NCBI GenBank assembly: GCA_021323595.1
Contig: JAJPKR010000050.1
Location: 1-41,113 of the forward strand
DNA from: Terriglobia bacterium
Lineage (GTDB): Bacteria > Acidobacteriota > Terriglobia > Terriglobales > SCQP01
Direction of reading: 5' to 3'
DNA length: 41,113 nt
The notes below the pieces were generated by a model. It did not search any database. It had not been told where the DNA came from and saw nothing but the letters and a program-made list of their open reading frames with translations. The translations under genes were made by a program, and so were the position numbers. This document shows positions 25,220 through 38,090 of the stretch, piece after piece; the first letter of the stretch is position 1, and every line of letters starts with the position of its first letter.

Positions 25220-28200
25220 GTGCTAAGGCTGAAGAAACTCCAGATTCACGGCTTCAAATCGTTTGGCGATCGCACGGAGCTCGTCTTCTCCGGTCAAGGC
25301 ATTGTCGGCGTTGTCGGGCCTAACGGCTGCGGTAAATCGAATCTGGCGGACGCGATTTGCTGGGTGCTGGGCGAGCAGTCGGCGCGCAGCTTGCGCGGCC
25401 AGCGCATGGAAGACGTCATCTTCAGCGGCACCCGCGAGCGTCCGGCGACGGGCATGGCGGAGGTCAGCCTGACCCTCGTCAATCCCGAGGAGCTCGATGC
25501 CGCCGATGACGACGCCGAACTGCCGCTGATTGAAGCCGACGACGATTGGGAAGAAGCGCTGCCCGCGCCGGCGCCCGACGGCGCGCCGCCGGAGGCCGCG
25601 GCGGTCGTGGATGCGGGCGCGGCGCCGCCGGCGGAGGCAGTCGCCGCCGGCCAGCCCGGCGTGGTGCTGACCATGCGCAAGCGGCGCAAGTTCACCCCCC
25701 ACAACCGGCGCGGCGAGATCGTGGTCACCCGCCGGCTCTACCGCAACGGCGAGAGCGAGTACCTGATGAACGGCCGCCCCTGCCGCCTGCGCGACATCCA
25801 AGACTTGTTCATGGGCACCGGCCTCGGCCCCGAGACTTACGCCATCATCGAGCAGGGGCGCATCGGCCAGATCCTGAGCTCGAAGCCGCATGACCGCCGC
25901 GCCATGATCGAGGAAGCGGCGGGAGTCACGAAGTACAAGGCGCGCAAAAAGCTCACCGAGGCCAAGCTCGAAGCGGCGCGGCTGAATCTGGCGCGCGTCA
26001 ACGATATCTTCGAGGAAGTCGCGCGGCAGATGGGCTCGCTCAAGCGCCAGGCTGCCAAGGCGCGCCGCTACCGCGAACTCAAGACCGAGCTCGACGCGCA
26101 GCAACGGCGCATGCTGCTGGCCAAGGCGGCGTTGCTCGAGCGCGAAATCGCGGCGGCGGACCTCAACCACCGGGAACTGGCCGCCGCCCTGGTCGAGCGG
26201 CAACGCGAGCTCGACCAGGCCGAGGCGGGCCGCGCGCATTGGTTCGCCGAAATCAGCCGCCGCGAGAGCGAGTTGCGCGAGATCACCGAAGCCCTCGGCC
26301 GCTGGTCGATGGAACTCGATCGCGCCGAGCGCGGCATCGAATTCAACCGCCGGCAGATCGAAGATTTGACGCGCCGCGAGCGCGCCCTCGGCGACGAACT
26401 GGCGCATTTGGGCGGCGAACAATCCGCCGCCGCCGCGGCCGCCGAGCGCGCCGCCGCGGAGTGGCAGGCGCTGTCGGCGGAGGCCGGTCGCGCCGAGGCG
26501 GACTACGAAACGCTGCGGCAGACGAGCGAGCGCGGGGCGCAGCGCCGCGCCTGCCTCGAAGACCGCCAGCGCCAAACCCGCGCCTTGCTGCTCACCAGCA
26601 TGGGCCGGCTGGCGCAGTGGTCCACGGAGATGGCGCGCAGCCGCACGCTGCTGGCCTCGTTCGACCGCCAGTTGGAGCGCATCGAGCAGGAGCGCGCGCA
26701 GGCGCGCGAGGAATTGACGGCGCTGGGCGCCCGCCAAGGCCAGTTGCAGCTCGCCTTCAGCGGCCGCCAGGACGAGCTGGCCTCGGTCACCGCGGCGCTG
26801 GCCGCGACCGAGGCGCAAGTGGCCGAGCTCGAGCACGCGCGCGAGGAGGCGCGCAGCCGCCGCGATGCCGCGAAAGACGAATTGGCCCGCGTCGCCGCGC
26901 GCCGCCAGTCGCTCGAAGACATCGTCGCCCATCACGGCTATAGCACCGAGGCGGTGCGGGCGCTCTTCGAGGGCCCGGCCAAGGCCGGCGCGCCCGCCAG
27001 CGGCTTTCAGCCGCTCGGCTTGCTGGCCGACTTTCTCGAGGTCGAGCCGGAGTTCGAAGCCGTGGTCGAGGAGTTCTTGCGCGAAGAGCTGAACTTCGTG
27101 GTGGTCAAAAACTGGGACGAAGCGACGGCGGGCGTGGGCCTGCTGCGGCGCGATGCGCAAGGCCGGGCGACTTTCCTGGTTCATCCCGAAGACGGCCAAT
27201 ACGCCATGTTTTCCGCCGGCGAGGCGCCGCCGCCCCTTGCGCCCGCCGTGGAATCCGCCGCGCCGGTCCCGCTCCGCCATTGCGTGCGCGTGCTCAACGG
27301 CTTCGGCCGCTCGCTCGAACAAATCTTGCCCAAGCTGGGCAGCGGTTTCATCCTGCGCGATCCGGGGCCGGCGCGGGACTTGGCGGCGCGCAACCCCCAG
27401 GCTTACTTTCTGACCGCCGGCGGCGAGTGCTTTCACAACCAGACGGTGACCGCCGGCACGCGCGGCGGCGCCGGGCCGCTCACCCTCAAGCGCGAACTCC
27501 GCGACCTCGCGCGCCAGGAAGCCGCGGCCGCCGCCGCCATCGAAGGCTTCGAAGCCCAGTTCGCGCTGCGCGCGCGCGAAATCGCTCTCGCCGCCGCCGA
27601 GCGCGCCCGCCTGGCGAGTCTGCGCCATGAGCTCGAGAAGGAGCTGCTGACCGGCGGCGAGACCCTCAAGCAACTGGCCGGCGAAGTCCGCCGCGTCGAG
27701 GAGCGCCTGCAGCTCTTCGCCTTGGAAGCCGAGCGCGGCCGCGTCGAGCGGCAGCAATCGGCCGGCCGGCTGGCCGAGCTCGAAAGCCTCGCCGCCGCCG
27801 CCGAAAGCGAGCGCGCCGCCGCCGAAACCGAGGAGGCCGCGATTGTCGCCGAATTGACCGCGGCGGAGCGGGAGCGCGAGGTCTCGGCGCAAGCGCTGGC
27901 CGATGCGCAAGCCGCGGTGGCGCGCTGCCGCGAGCGCGCGCGCGCCGCCGAGGAGGCGCGCGCCGCCAGCGAGCGCTCGCTGGCCGATCTCGCGCGCCGC
28001 CTGGCGCAGGCCCGCCAGGACCTCGATCGCCTCGCGGGCCAGCGCGGCGAGCTGGAGGCGCAGTGCGCGGCGCTGGCGGCCCAGCGGGCGGCGCTGACCC
28101 AGGCGCGGGTCGAGGCCGAAGCCCGGCGCGACGCGCTGCGCGCGGAGTTGACCGCGGCGCAGGGCGCCGGCGCCGCCTGGGAGCAGGCCATCGCCGCTGC

Positions 28201-29056
28201 GCGGCAAACGCTCGAGGAGAGCCGCCAGCGGCACGGCGAAGCCGACGTCGCGCGCGCCCGCCTGCAATCCCAGGCCGAATACCTCAACGAGCTGTGCCGC
28301 AACGAATTGCATTGCGAGCTCGCCGAACTGGCCGCTGCGCCGCCGCCCGAGCTTGAGGCCGCCGCCGCGCCGCTCGCCGCCGCCGAGATCGCCGCGCTCG
28401 AATCCGCCGTGCGCGAGCTGCGCGAAAAGATCGATCATCTCGGTCCCGTCAATATGATGGCGATCGAGGAATACGGCGAAATCGAGCAGCGGCATAGCTT
28501 CCTGGGCGCGCAGCGCCAGGATTTGCTCGATTCCATCGCCGACGCGCAGCGCGCGATCCAAGAAATCGACGCGGTGTCCCGCCAGCGCTTCAACGACGCT
28601 TTTGCCAGCATCAACGGCTACTTCCAGAAGACCTTTCAGGAGCTCTTCGGCGGCGGCCAGGGCTTTTTGCGCCTGACCGATGCCGAGAACGATCCGGAGA
28701 GCGGCGTGGATATCGTCGCCCAGCCGCCCGGCAAGAAGCTGCAAAACGCGCTGCTGCTCTCGGGCGGCGAAAAGGCCATGACCGCGATGGCCCTGCTCTT
28801 GGCGATCTTCCAATATCAGCCCAGCCCCTTCTGTCTGCTGGACGAGGTGGATGCCCCGCTCGATGAAGCCAACGTCGGCCGCTTCACCGAGATGGTGAAG
28901 CGCATGAGCACGGAAACGCAGTTCATCCTCATTACTCACAGCCCGCGCACCATGGAGAGCGCCGCCGTGCTCTACGGCGTCACCATGCCGCAGGCGGGCG
29001 TCTCCCGGCTCGTCTCGGTGCAGCTCGAACAAGCGCGGCGAGCGGCGGTATCCTGA
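25220..29056 (+). CDS. smc: Chromosome segregation protein SMC
   Basis: A 1278-residue SMC ATPase that organises and separates chromosomes as a coiled-coil dimer with ScpA/ScpB. The start is GTG at 25220, with GAGAGGA five bases upstream. The N-terminal head has [16 protein letters not shown] and Walker [10 protein letters not shown]. After [14 protein letters not shown] there is an acidic, then Ala/Pro-rich, insertion (about 92-165) before the conserved [18 protein letters not shown]. Two long coiled coils flank a hinge (about 590-760). The C-terminal head carries the signature [20 protein letters not shown] and Walker [17 protein letters not shown]. The length exceeds the usual about 1190 mainly because of the insertion. 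scpA/scpB are not in the window. Confidence 0.96.
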   Translation: MLRLKKLQIHGFKSFGDRTELVFSGQGIVGVVGPNGCGKSNLADAICWVLGEQSARSLRGQRMEDVIFSGTRERPATGMAEVSLTLVNPEELDAADDDAELPLIEADDDWEEALPAPAPDGAPPEAAAVVDAGAAPPAEAVAAGQPGVVLTMRKRRKFTPHNRRGEIVVTRRLYRNGESEYLMNGRPCRLRDIQDLFMGTGLGPETYAIIEQGRIGQILSSKPHDRRAMIEEAAGVTKYKARKKLTEAKLEAARLNLARVNDIFEEVARQMGSLKRQAAKARRYRELKTELDAQQRRMLLAKAALLEREIAAADLNHRELAAALVERQRELDQAEAGRAHWFAEISRRESELREITEALGRWSMELDRAERGIEFNRRQIEDLTRRERALGDELAHLGGEQSAAAAAAERAAAEWQALSAEAGRAEADYETLRQTSERGAQRRACLEDRQRQTRALLLTSMGRLAQWSTEMARSRTLLASFDRQLERIEQERAQAREELTALGARQGQLQLAFSGRQDELASVTAALAATEAQVAELEHAREEARSRRDAAKDELARVAARRQSLEDIVAHHGYSTEAVRALFEGPAKAGAPASGFQPLGLLADFLEVEPEFEAVVEEFLREELNFVVVKNWDEATAGVGLLRRDAQGRATFLVHPEDGQYAMFSAGEAPPPLAPAVESAAPVPLRHCVRVLNGFGRSLEQILPKLGSGFILRDPGPARDLAARNPQAYFLTAGGECFHNQTVTAGTRGGAGPLTLKRELRDLARQEAAAAAAIEGFEAQFALRAREIALAAAERARLASLRHELEKELLTGGETLKQLAGEVRRVEERLQLFALEAERGRVERQQSAGRLAELESLAAAAESERAAAETEEAAIVAELTAAEREREVSAQALADAQAAVARCRERARAAEEARAASERSLADLARRLAQARQDLDRLAGQRGELEAQCAALAAQRAALTQARVEAEARRDALRAELTAAQGAGAAWEQAIAAARQTLEESRQRHGEADVARARLQSQAEYLNELCRNELHCELAELAAAPPPELEAAAAPLAAAEIAALESAVRELREKIDHLGPVNMMAIEEYGEIEQRHSFLGAQRQDLLDSIADAQRAIQEIDAVSRQRFNDAFASINGYFQKTFQELFGGGQGFLRLTDAENDPESGVDIVAQPPGKKLQNALLLSGGEKAMTAMALLLAIFQYQPSPFCLLDEVDAPLDEANVGRFTEMVKRMSTETQFILITHSPRTMESAAVLYGVTMPQAGVSRLVSVQLEQARRAAVS

Positions 29057-29063
29057 AGGCTCC

Positions 29064-29978
29064 ATGACGACCACTCTTTCCGCCACGCTTTGGGAAAGCA
29101 ATCTGCGGGGCTTGCCCTTGCTGTCACGCGGCAAGGTGCGCGACCTCTACGATGGCGGCGACGCGCTGCTGATGATCGCCTGCGACCGCCTCTCCGCCTT
29201 CGATGTCGTGCTGCCCACGCCGATTCCCGACAAGGGCCGGGTGCTGACGCAGATCTCGCTTTTCTGGTTCGACTACCTGAAGAACACCGTCCGCAATCAC
29301 CTGCTCTCGACGCGGCTCGAGGACTATCCCGCCGCCGTGCGCGGGCAGGCCGAGCAGCTCGCCGGCCGCTCCATGCTGGTGCGCAAATTGAAGATGGTGC
29401 CCATTGAGTGCGTGGTGCGCGGCTATCTTTCGGGTTCCGGCTGGAAGGATTACCAGCGCACCGGCGCGGTTTGCGGCGTCAAGCTGCCCGCCGGCCTGCG
29501 CGAATCCGACCGCCTGCCCGAGCCGATCTTCACCCCCGCGACCAAGGCGCAGACCGGCCACGACGAGAACATCTCCGTCGAGCAAGCCGGCGAGATCGTC
29601 GGCGCGGCGGTGGCCGCGCGCCTCGCCGAGCTGAGCCTGCGCATCTACCGGCAAGCCGCCGATTACGCCGAGAGCCGCGGCATCATCCTGGCCGACACCA
29701 AATTCGAGTTCGGCTTCGCGCCCGGAGCCGAAGGCGGCGAGCTGATCCTGGCGGATGAAGTGCTCACGCCGGACTCCTCCCGCTTTTGGCCGCGCGACCG
29801 CTATCAACCCGGCCGCGCGCAGGACTCCTACGACAAGCAGTACGTGCGCGATTATCTCGAGCAAATTCACTGGAACAAGCAGCCGCCCGGCCCTGAACTG
29901 CCGGCCGAAGTGGTGGCGGGCACCACCGCCAAGTACCGCGAGGCCTATCAGGCGCTCACCGGCCGCCCGCTGCCCTAG
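29064..29978 (+). CDS. purC: Phosphoribosylaminoimidazole-succinocarboxamide synthase
   Basis: A 304-residue SAICAR synthetase, eighth step of purine synthesis, joining CAIR and aspartate with ATP. Motifs are [78 protein letters not shown] and [14 protein letters not shown]. The length matches the longer yeast/actinobacterial-like form rather than the about 240-residue E. coli form. ATG lies seven bases after the smc stop, so it is in the smc operon; cvpA follows after eight bases, repeating the frequent purine-gene/cvpA linkage. Confidence 0.97.
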   Translation: MTTTLSATLWESNLRGLPLLSRGKVRDLYDGGDALLMIACDRLSAFDVVLPTPIPDKGRVLTQISLFWFDYLKNTVRNHLLSTRLEDYPAAVRGQAEQLAGRSMLVRKLKMVPIECVVRGYLSGSGWKDYQRTGAVCGVKLPAGLRESDRLPEPIFTPATKAQTGHDENISVEQAGEIVGAAVAARLAELSLRIYRQAADYAESRGIILADTKFEFGFAPGAEGGELILADEVLTPDSSRFWPRDRYQPGRAQDSYDKQYVRDYLEQIHWNKQPPGPELPAEVVAGTTAKYREAYQALTGRPLP

Positions 29979-29986
29979 AGGGCGTC

Positions 29987-30532
29987 ATGCACCTGCTGGA
30001 TTGGATTTTGCTGCTGATCCTCGCCGTGTCCGTCATCTCGGCGCTGGTGAAGGGCTTTGTCCATGAGGTGCTGATGATGACGGCGACGGTGCTCGGCATC
30101 TTGCTCGCCACCTGGAAGTACCAGGCGCTGGCGGCGCACTGGACCGTCATGCACCAGCCCGCCCTGCGCGACTTTCTCGCCTGGATGGCGATCCTCTGCG
30201 CGGTGCTGGTCGCGGCCGCGCTCATCGCTCATCTGGCGCGCAAGCTCATCGAAGCCGCGGGCTTGCGCTGGTTCGATCGCTTGCTGGGCGGCGCGCTGGG
30301 GCTGGTGCGCGGGGTGGTGATCTGCATCGTGCTGCTGGTGATGCTGACGGTGTTTCCCTTCAATTTGGAGTTGCTGCGCAATTCGCGCCTGGCGCCGGAT
30401 CTGCTCGTGGCCGGCGATCTTTTCGCCGACGTCTTGCCCGGCACGATGCAGCGCGACTTCCAAACCGGCTTGGCCCGCCTCCGCCGCTCGACCGATCCGC
30501 CCATCGCCTGGTCCACTCCGCGCGGCAAGTAG
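29987..30532 (+). CDS. cvpA: CvpA family membrane protein
   Basis: A 181-residue inner-membrane protein with four hydrophobic segments (about 4-40, 63-85, 97-123) and a short charged C-terminus. LDWILLLILAVSVISALVKGFVHE and LGGALGLVRGVVICIVLL are typical of the CvpA (colicin V production) family. The biochemical role is unsettled; links to purine loci and envelope homeostasis are known. It is the last gene of smc-purC-cvpA and converges with ribA across 130 GC-rich bases in which no clear terminator is visible. Confidence 0.85.
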   Translation: MHLLDWILLLILAVSVISALVKGFVHEVLMMTATVLGILLATWKYQALAAHWTVMHQPALRDFLAWMAILCAVLVAAALIAHLARKLIEAAGLRWFDRLLGGALGLVRGVVICIVLLVMLTVFPFNLELLRNSRLAPDLLVAGDLFADVLPGTMQRDFQTGLARLRRSTDPPIAWSTPRGK

Positions 30533-30662
30533 CCGCGCGAGTAGCTGGGCGTCGCCCGAGAGTGATGACCCGTGGCCTGCGAGCCGTGCGCCTTGGCCCG
30601 AGGGCGGTGGTCCGCGAGCCTTATCCCCTGGACCCGCGCGCCTCGGCCGCGATCCGTGAGCG

Positions 30663-31268
30663 CTACCCGCCCAGGTGCCCGAGCTTTTCCTTCTTGACGC
30701 GCAAGTACTCGCGCGCGAAATCGCTGGCGGGTTCGGGCGCGCAGGGCACTCGTTCGACCACCCGGATCCCAGCCCGCTCGAGCGCGGCGATCTTGTCGGG
30801 GTTGTTCGAGAGCAGCCGGACCGCACCGATGCCCAGCGCGCGCAAGATCGCGGCGGGCAAGGCGAAGTCGCGATGGTCGGCGGCGAAACCGAGCTGCTCG
30901 TTGGCCTCCACGGTATCGGCGCCCCGGTCTTGCAGTTGATAGGCCAGCAGCTTGTTCATCAGGCCGATGCCCCGGCCTTCCTTGTCTTCGTAGATCAGCA
31001 GTCCTTCGCCTTCGGCCGCGATCATTTGCAGCGCCAGCTCCAACTGCTGCCGGCAGTCGCAGCGCAGCGAGCCGAACACGTCGCCGGTAAGGCATTGCGA
31101 GTGGATGCGCACCAGCGGCGCGGCGCGGGTCCGTCCGGGCGCGCGCAAGACCACCGCGGTTTCGCCATCGAGCTCGAATCCCAGGATGCGGAATGGACCC
31201 CAGCGAGTAGGGAAGTCTGCCTCCGCCACCAGGCGGGCCGCGGCGGCATGGGCGGATGCGGGCTGCAT
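30663..31268 (-). CDS. ribA: GTP cyclohydrolase II
   Basis: A 201-residue stand-alone RibA, first committed step of riboflavin synthesis (GTP to 2,5-diamino-6-ribosylamino-4-pyrimidinone phosphate). The zinc site is SQCLTGDVFGSLRCDC with three Cys. The catalytic region is YEDKEGRGIGLMNKLLAYQLQD, followed by TVEANEQLGFAADHRDF and RLLSNNPDKI. Two ATGs are possible: 31280 and 31268. The first overlaps the TATAAT on the minus strand (31284-31279), so a transcript from that promoter would lack it, and 31268 is chosen. There is no fused RibB domain. The gene is divergent from the sensor kinase gene. Confidence 0.94.
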   Translation of the reverse strand: MQPASAHAAAARLVAEADFPTRWGPFRILGFELDGETAVVLRAPGRTRAAPLVRIHSQCLTGDVFGSLRCDCRQQLELALQMIAAEGEGLLIYEDKEGRGIGLMNKLLAYQLQDRGADTVEANEQLGFAADHRDFALPAAILRALGIGAVRLLSNNPDKIAALERAGIRVVERVPCAPEPASDFAREYLRVKKEKLGHLGG

Positions 31269-31278
31269 CTCTAGCTTC

Positions 31279-31286
31279 ATTATACT
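31279..31286. promoter_or_regulatory. Shared symmetric -10 for ribA and sensor kinase
   Basis: The octamer ATTATACT reads TATAAT on the minus strand (31284-31279), towards ribA, and TATACT on the plus strand (31281-31286), towards the sensor kinase; the two hexamers share the central TATA. Minus-strand transcription would leave a leader of about four bases before the ribA ATG at 31268. Plus-strand transcription would begin at about 31293, forty bases before the kinase ATG. Symmetric -10 elements driving divergent transcription are a known class. Confidence 0.5.
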
Positions 31287-31332
31287 GGCCGCATGCTGAC
31301 CCGCGGCGCGCCTGCGCGCCCGCGGCCCCATC

Positions 31333-32676
31333 ATGCCGGCCACCTTCGAAGGGCAACATCTCGTCCTCGTCGCCTTCCTGCTCAAGCTGGGCGTGATCGC
31401 GACCATCGCCGCCGTGCTGGTGCGCTCCATGGCGTTCAAGCGCTATCTGTATCGCGACGAGCGCAACCTGCGGCAAAAGCTGATCTTCACGCTCTTTCTG
31501 GTGATTCCGCTGGCCGGCGACGTGATGATGCGGCTCTTCGTTCCCGGCTTCGGCATCGCCGACTTGACGCTGCCGGGCGTGATCTTGATCGGGCTGATGG
31601 CTGGGCAGACGGCGGGCGTGGTGGGCGGCTTCTTCGTGGCGCTGCCCGCGGCTGCGGCCGCCGGCGAATGGCTCGGCTTGGTGGTCGCCGTCGTCGCCGG
31701 TTGGGCCGGCGGCCTCTGCCGCACCGCGGCCCCGAGCACGGAGGAGATCTGGCACTTCTCCCCCTTCATCGACCTGGAGCTGTGGGGCTGGCTGCGCAAC
31801 CGCCTCGATCGCCCGCTGCGCGACTGGCAGGCGCTGATGTTCGGCGTGCTGGTGGCGCTCACGCTCGTGCAATGGGACCTCGCGCGCAGCTTCCCCGGCC
31901 GCATCTACTCCTGGCGCCTGCACAACGGTTGGGAGCTGCTGGCGGCCATCCTGGCCACGATTCTGGGCGTGGCGATTCCCATCAAGATTTGGAACAACAC
32001 CCGCATCGAGATGAAGCTCGAAGAGCAGCAGCGGCTGCTGATGCAGGCGCGCCTCGACGCGCTGGCCAGCCAAATCAACCCCCACTTCCTCTTCAACACC
32101 CTGAACTCGGTGGCCTCCTTGGTGCGCTTCGATCCCGACACGGCGCGGCTGCTGATCGTCAAGCTGTCGGGGATTTTGCGGCGGCTGTTGCGCCGCCACG
32201 AGCCCTTCGCCGAACTGCAGGACGAGCTGGCGTTCGTCAACGACTATCTCGACATCGAGATCGTGCGCTTCGGCCCCGAGCGCCTCCGCTTCATCCAGGA
32301 GGTCGAGCCGGAGGTGCTGCGTCAGCCCATCCCGAGCATGTTGCTGCAGCCCTTCGTGGAAAACTCGATCCGGCATGGACTGGCTTCCGCAGTCGAGGGC
32401 GGCTGCATCATCCTGCGGGCGCGCCGCGAGCGCGACCGCCTGCTCATCGAGATCGAAGACAACGGCGTGGGCATGAGCGCCGAGCGGCTGGCGGAAGCGC
32501 GGCAGAGCGGCATCGGCATCTCCAACGCCCAGGAGCGGCTGCGCGTGCTGTACGGCGATGCTTCCTCGCTTCTGATTCGCAGCCAGCCGGGCCGCGGCAC
32601 CTGGGTGCAGATCGGCTTGCCGGCCGCCGCCGTTGCCCCGCCGCGTCCCGCCGCCGCGGCGCGGCACTCCTGGTAG
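31333..32676 (+). CDS. LytS/YpdA-type sensor histidine kinase
   Basis: A 447-residue membrane sensor kinase. The N-terminal half has about six hydrophobic segments (10-34, 48-68, 78-130, 168-182, 200-218). A short coiled coil leads to the His_kinase domain with [12 protein letters not shown] (phospho-acceptor H251), then the ATPase: N-box [13 protein letters not shown] (N344), G1 EIEDNGVGM (D376), and [11 protein letters not shown]. This family usually signals to a LytTR response regulator on cell-wall or metabolite status. No such regulator is adjacent, so it is an orphan here. An in-frame stop at 31297 rules out earlier ATG starts. Its TAG stop (32674-32676) is part of the carA -10. Confidence 0.9.
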   Translation: MPATFEGQHLVLVAFLLKLGVIATIAAVLVRSMAFKRYLYRDERNLRQKLIFTLFLVIPLAGDVMMRLFVPGFGIADLTLPGVILIGLMAGQTAGVVGGFFVALPAAAAAGEWLGLVVAVVAGWAGGLCRTAAPSTEEIWHFSPFIDLELWGWLRNRLDRPLRDWQALMFGVLVALTLVQWDLARSFPGRIYSWRLHNGWELLAAILATILGVAIPIKIWNNTRIEMKLEEQQRLLMQARLDALASQINPHFLFNTLNSVASLVRFDPDTARLLIVKLSGILRRLLRRHEPFAELQDELAFVNDYLDIEIVRFGPERLRFIQEVEPEVLRQPIPSMLLQPFVENSIRHGLASAVEGGCIILRARRERDRLLIEIEDNGVGMSAERLAEARQSGIGISNAQERLRVLYGDASSLLIRSQPGRGTWVQIGLPAAAVAPPRPAAAARHSW

Positions 32677-32679
32677 AAT
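32674..32679 (+). promoter_or_regulatory. carA -10 element overlapping kinase stop codon
   Basis: TAGAAT (32674-32679) fits the TANNNT pattern and its first three bases are the stop codon of the sensor kinase gene. It lies 215 bases before the carA ATG. No clear -35 is seen. Confidence 0.4.
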
Positions 32680-32894
32680 CGGAACTGGGTTTCGCGCGGC
32701 GCGTTTCGCCGGTTCGGCAAGGCCGCGACATTTCACCAGGACACCCCGCCGTCCGCGAGCGCCCGCGCCGGGCGCGAGCGCGGCGGCCAAGGCCGCGAGG
32801 TTCCCTGCGCGCTGGCGCGCGGGGAAGGGCCCAGCGCGCCGGCGCGCCGGCAGGAGCGAAGGCCGCGCTGATCGCCCCGCCCGCACGATTTCGC
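32680..32894 (+). ncRNA. Structured 5' leader of carA, candidate regulatory RNA
   Basis: This 215-base stretch without a convincing gene can form several hairpins: GCGCCC/GGGCGC (32759-32775, loop 5); GCGGCC-AA-GGCCGC (32783-32796); and a 10-pair stem, CCCTGCGCGC/GCGCGCGGGG (32803-32812 with 32815-32824). A direct repeat, GCGCGCCG, follows twice (32834-32849). Pyrimidine genes are often controlled by leader RNA, so this may be an attenuator, but it matches no riboswitch I recognise and high GC alone gives many stems. Confidence 0.3.
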
Positions 32895-34022
32895 ATGGAG
32901 GCAATTCTCGCTCTTGAGAACGGTCGCATCTTCCGGGGCGCCGCCTTTGGCGCGCGCCAAGCCGGCGGCGGCGAAGTCGTTTTCAACACCTCCATGACCG
33001 GCTACCAGGAGATCTTCACCGACCCCTCCTATGCCGGGCAGATGGTTTGCCTCACCAATCCCCAGATCGGCAACTACGGCGCCAACGCCCTCGATGACGA
33101 AGCCGCCCGCCCCTACATCGAGGGCTTGATCGTCCGCGATTTTTCGCCCATCGCCAGCAACTGGCGCAGCCAGGAATTGGCCGAGACCTACTTGCGGCGC
33201 CACGGCATTCCCGGGATCGCCGGCATTGACACGCGCGCGCTGGTGCGCCATCTGCGCGACCACGGCGTGCAGCGCGGCGTGATCGCCACCAGCGGCGCCG
33301 CCGAAGAGGCCGTCGCGCGCGCGCGTGCGCTGCCGAAAATCGACGGCGCCGATCTGGCCCAGGGGGTTTCCACCGCCAGCCCTTACGACTGGCGCGAAGG
33401 CTTGGTCGCGCTCGGCCCGCCCCTCGCGCGCCCGGCGCCGCCCTCGCCGTCGCTGCGCGTCGTGGCCTATGACTTCGGCATCAAGCGCAACATCCTGCGG
33501 CAGTTGACCGAGAAAGGTTGCGAAGTCACCGTCGTGCCCGCCACCACCAGCGCCGAAGACGCGCTGGCGCTGCGCCCCGACGGCGTCTTCCTCTCCAACG
33601 GCCCCGGCGATCCCGCGCCTTGCACCTATGCGCAGGCCGCCATCCGCCGCCTCGCCGGCCGCGTGCCCATCTTCGGCATCTGTCTGGGGCACCAACTGAT
33701 CGGCCTGGCCCTTGGCGGCAAGACCTACAAGCTGAAGTTCGGTCATCACGGCGGCAATCATCCCGTGCGCCGGCTGGCCACCGGCAAAGTCGAGATCACC
33801 GCTCACAATCACAACTTCGCCGTGGATGCCGATTCGCTCCCGGCCGGCGAAGTCGAAGCGACGCACGTGGACCTCAACGACCAAACCCTCGAAGGCATGC
33901 GCCATCGCTCCTATCCGCTCTTCAGCGTGCAGTACCACCCCGAAGCCGCCCCCGGCCCGCACGATTCCCACTATCTGTTCGACGAGTTCGTCGCCCTCAT
34001 GCGCGAAAGGAAGCGGACCTAG
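32895..34022 (+). CDS. carA: Carbamoyl-phosphate synthase small subunit
   Basis: A 375-residue glutamine amidotransferase subunit that feeds ammonia to CarB for pyrimidine and arginine synthesis. The N-terminal domain has [21 protein letters not shown] and [19 protein letters not shown]. The class I amidotransferase triad is C263 in GICLGHQL and H348 and E350 in [17 protein letters not shown] is also present. The ATG at 32895 opens the conserved [14 protein letters not shown]; the open frame extends far upstream without coding signs. carB follows after seven bases. Confidence 0.96.
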   Translation: MEAILALENGRIFRGAAFGARQAGGGEVVFNTSMTGYQEIFTDPSYAGQMVCLTNPQIGNYGANALDDEAARPYIEGLIVRDFSPIASNWRSQELAETYLRRHGIPGIAGIDTRALVRHLRDHGVQRGVIATSGAAEEAVARARALPKIDGADLAQGVSTASPYDWREGLVALGPPLARPAPPSPSLRVVAYDFGIKRNILRQLTEKGCEVTVVPATTSAEDALALRPDGVFLSNGPGDPAPCTYAQAAIRRLAGRVPIFGICLGHQLIGLALGGKTYKLKFGHHGGNHPVRRLATGKVEITAHNHNFAVDADSLPAGEVEATHVDLNDQTLEGMRHRSYPLFSVQYHPEAAPGPHDSHYLFDEFVALMRERKRT

Positions 34023-34029
34023 CTCCCCG

Positions 34030-37401
<3,372 letters not shown>

Positions 37402-38090
37402 CTCGCCCGCGTCCCCGGCCCGTTCCTGCAACGCCAGGTCCCCCAGCGCCCTCCGCGGATCGCAACCGAGCCAAAAATGCAGCCCAGTCGCGGCCACTCG
37501 CCAGGGGGCCCGCCGGAGCCGCCGGCGCCCGGCCGCCAGCCAGCGAACGCACGCCGCCCCGTCGCGGACATTTCTCGCGACCCAATCAAGGCGCCAGTTG
37601 CCGATTTCCCGCGGCGCCGGCCTGCGGGGCCGCCCGTGTCGGCGCCGGCCGCGAGATAAGGCGAGCTATATCACTCCACGAGACGATTACCCCTGTCCCC
37701 GGCGCCAATTTTGCACGGGAGCTCGCCAGCGCCCCGGCCGAACCACGACGGTAAATAAGCACGTCATCCCGCCGGCCCGAGCCCCCGGATGGCCGCGGCC
37801 ATTAGCGGCCTCGCCCCGCTGGCGCCAGCCGTAAGCCGCTGCCAGCCCGCCAGATACGCTGCCTCTAACCGCCCGCGCCGCGGCTTTCCCACGCGGCGAA
37901 AAACTGGCGAAAACAACGTGACGCCGTGTGGCCCGAATGCACTCGCAGGAGCCGAGGCCGCGGATCGTGGGCCTGTTCTCCCACCGAAACGCATCGCTCT
38001 GGGATACGGTTCAGTGCAAGCGGCGCAGCGCTGCACGGGACGTCCCGACCGGCGCCCGGGAGCGCACGGCCCGAAACAGAGACGAAAGCC
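37402..38090. other. Long intergenic region between carB and RHS gene
   Basis: These 689 bases hold no gene I can support. The sequence is GC-rich with a few AT-richer spots (around 37660-37680 and 37750). The palindrome GGCGCC occurs seven times (37524, 37590, 37613, 37641, 37701, 37821, 38051), and GGCGCCGGCC is repeated at 37613 and 37641. No tRNA, riboswitch or strong terminator was recognised. It separates the housekeeping block from the RHS gene and may be a junction. Confidence 0.45.

Noticed and set aside
25223-29134. 1303-codon frame antisense to smc, and similar long antisense frames opposite carB and selB
   Set aside because: Typical of high-GC coding regions; composition is Ala/Arg/Gly/Leu-rich with no recognisable domain, while the other strand encodes clear conserved proteins.
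30533-30662. Imperfect GCGAGCC/CCGCG-type repeats between cvpA and ribA
   Set aside because: Units are too degenerate and the region is too GC-rich to distinguish them from chance.
31293-34022. A 909-codon open frame running through the kinase gene into carA
   Set aside because: Only the part from 32895 is CarA. The earlier part is a GC-rich shadow of the kinase frame with Arg/Ala/Gly-rich random composition, so it is not a fusion.
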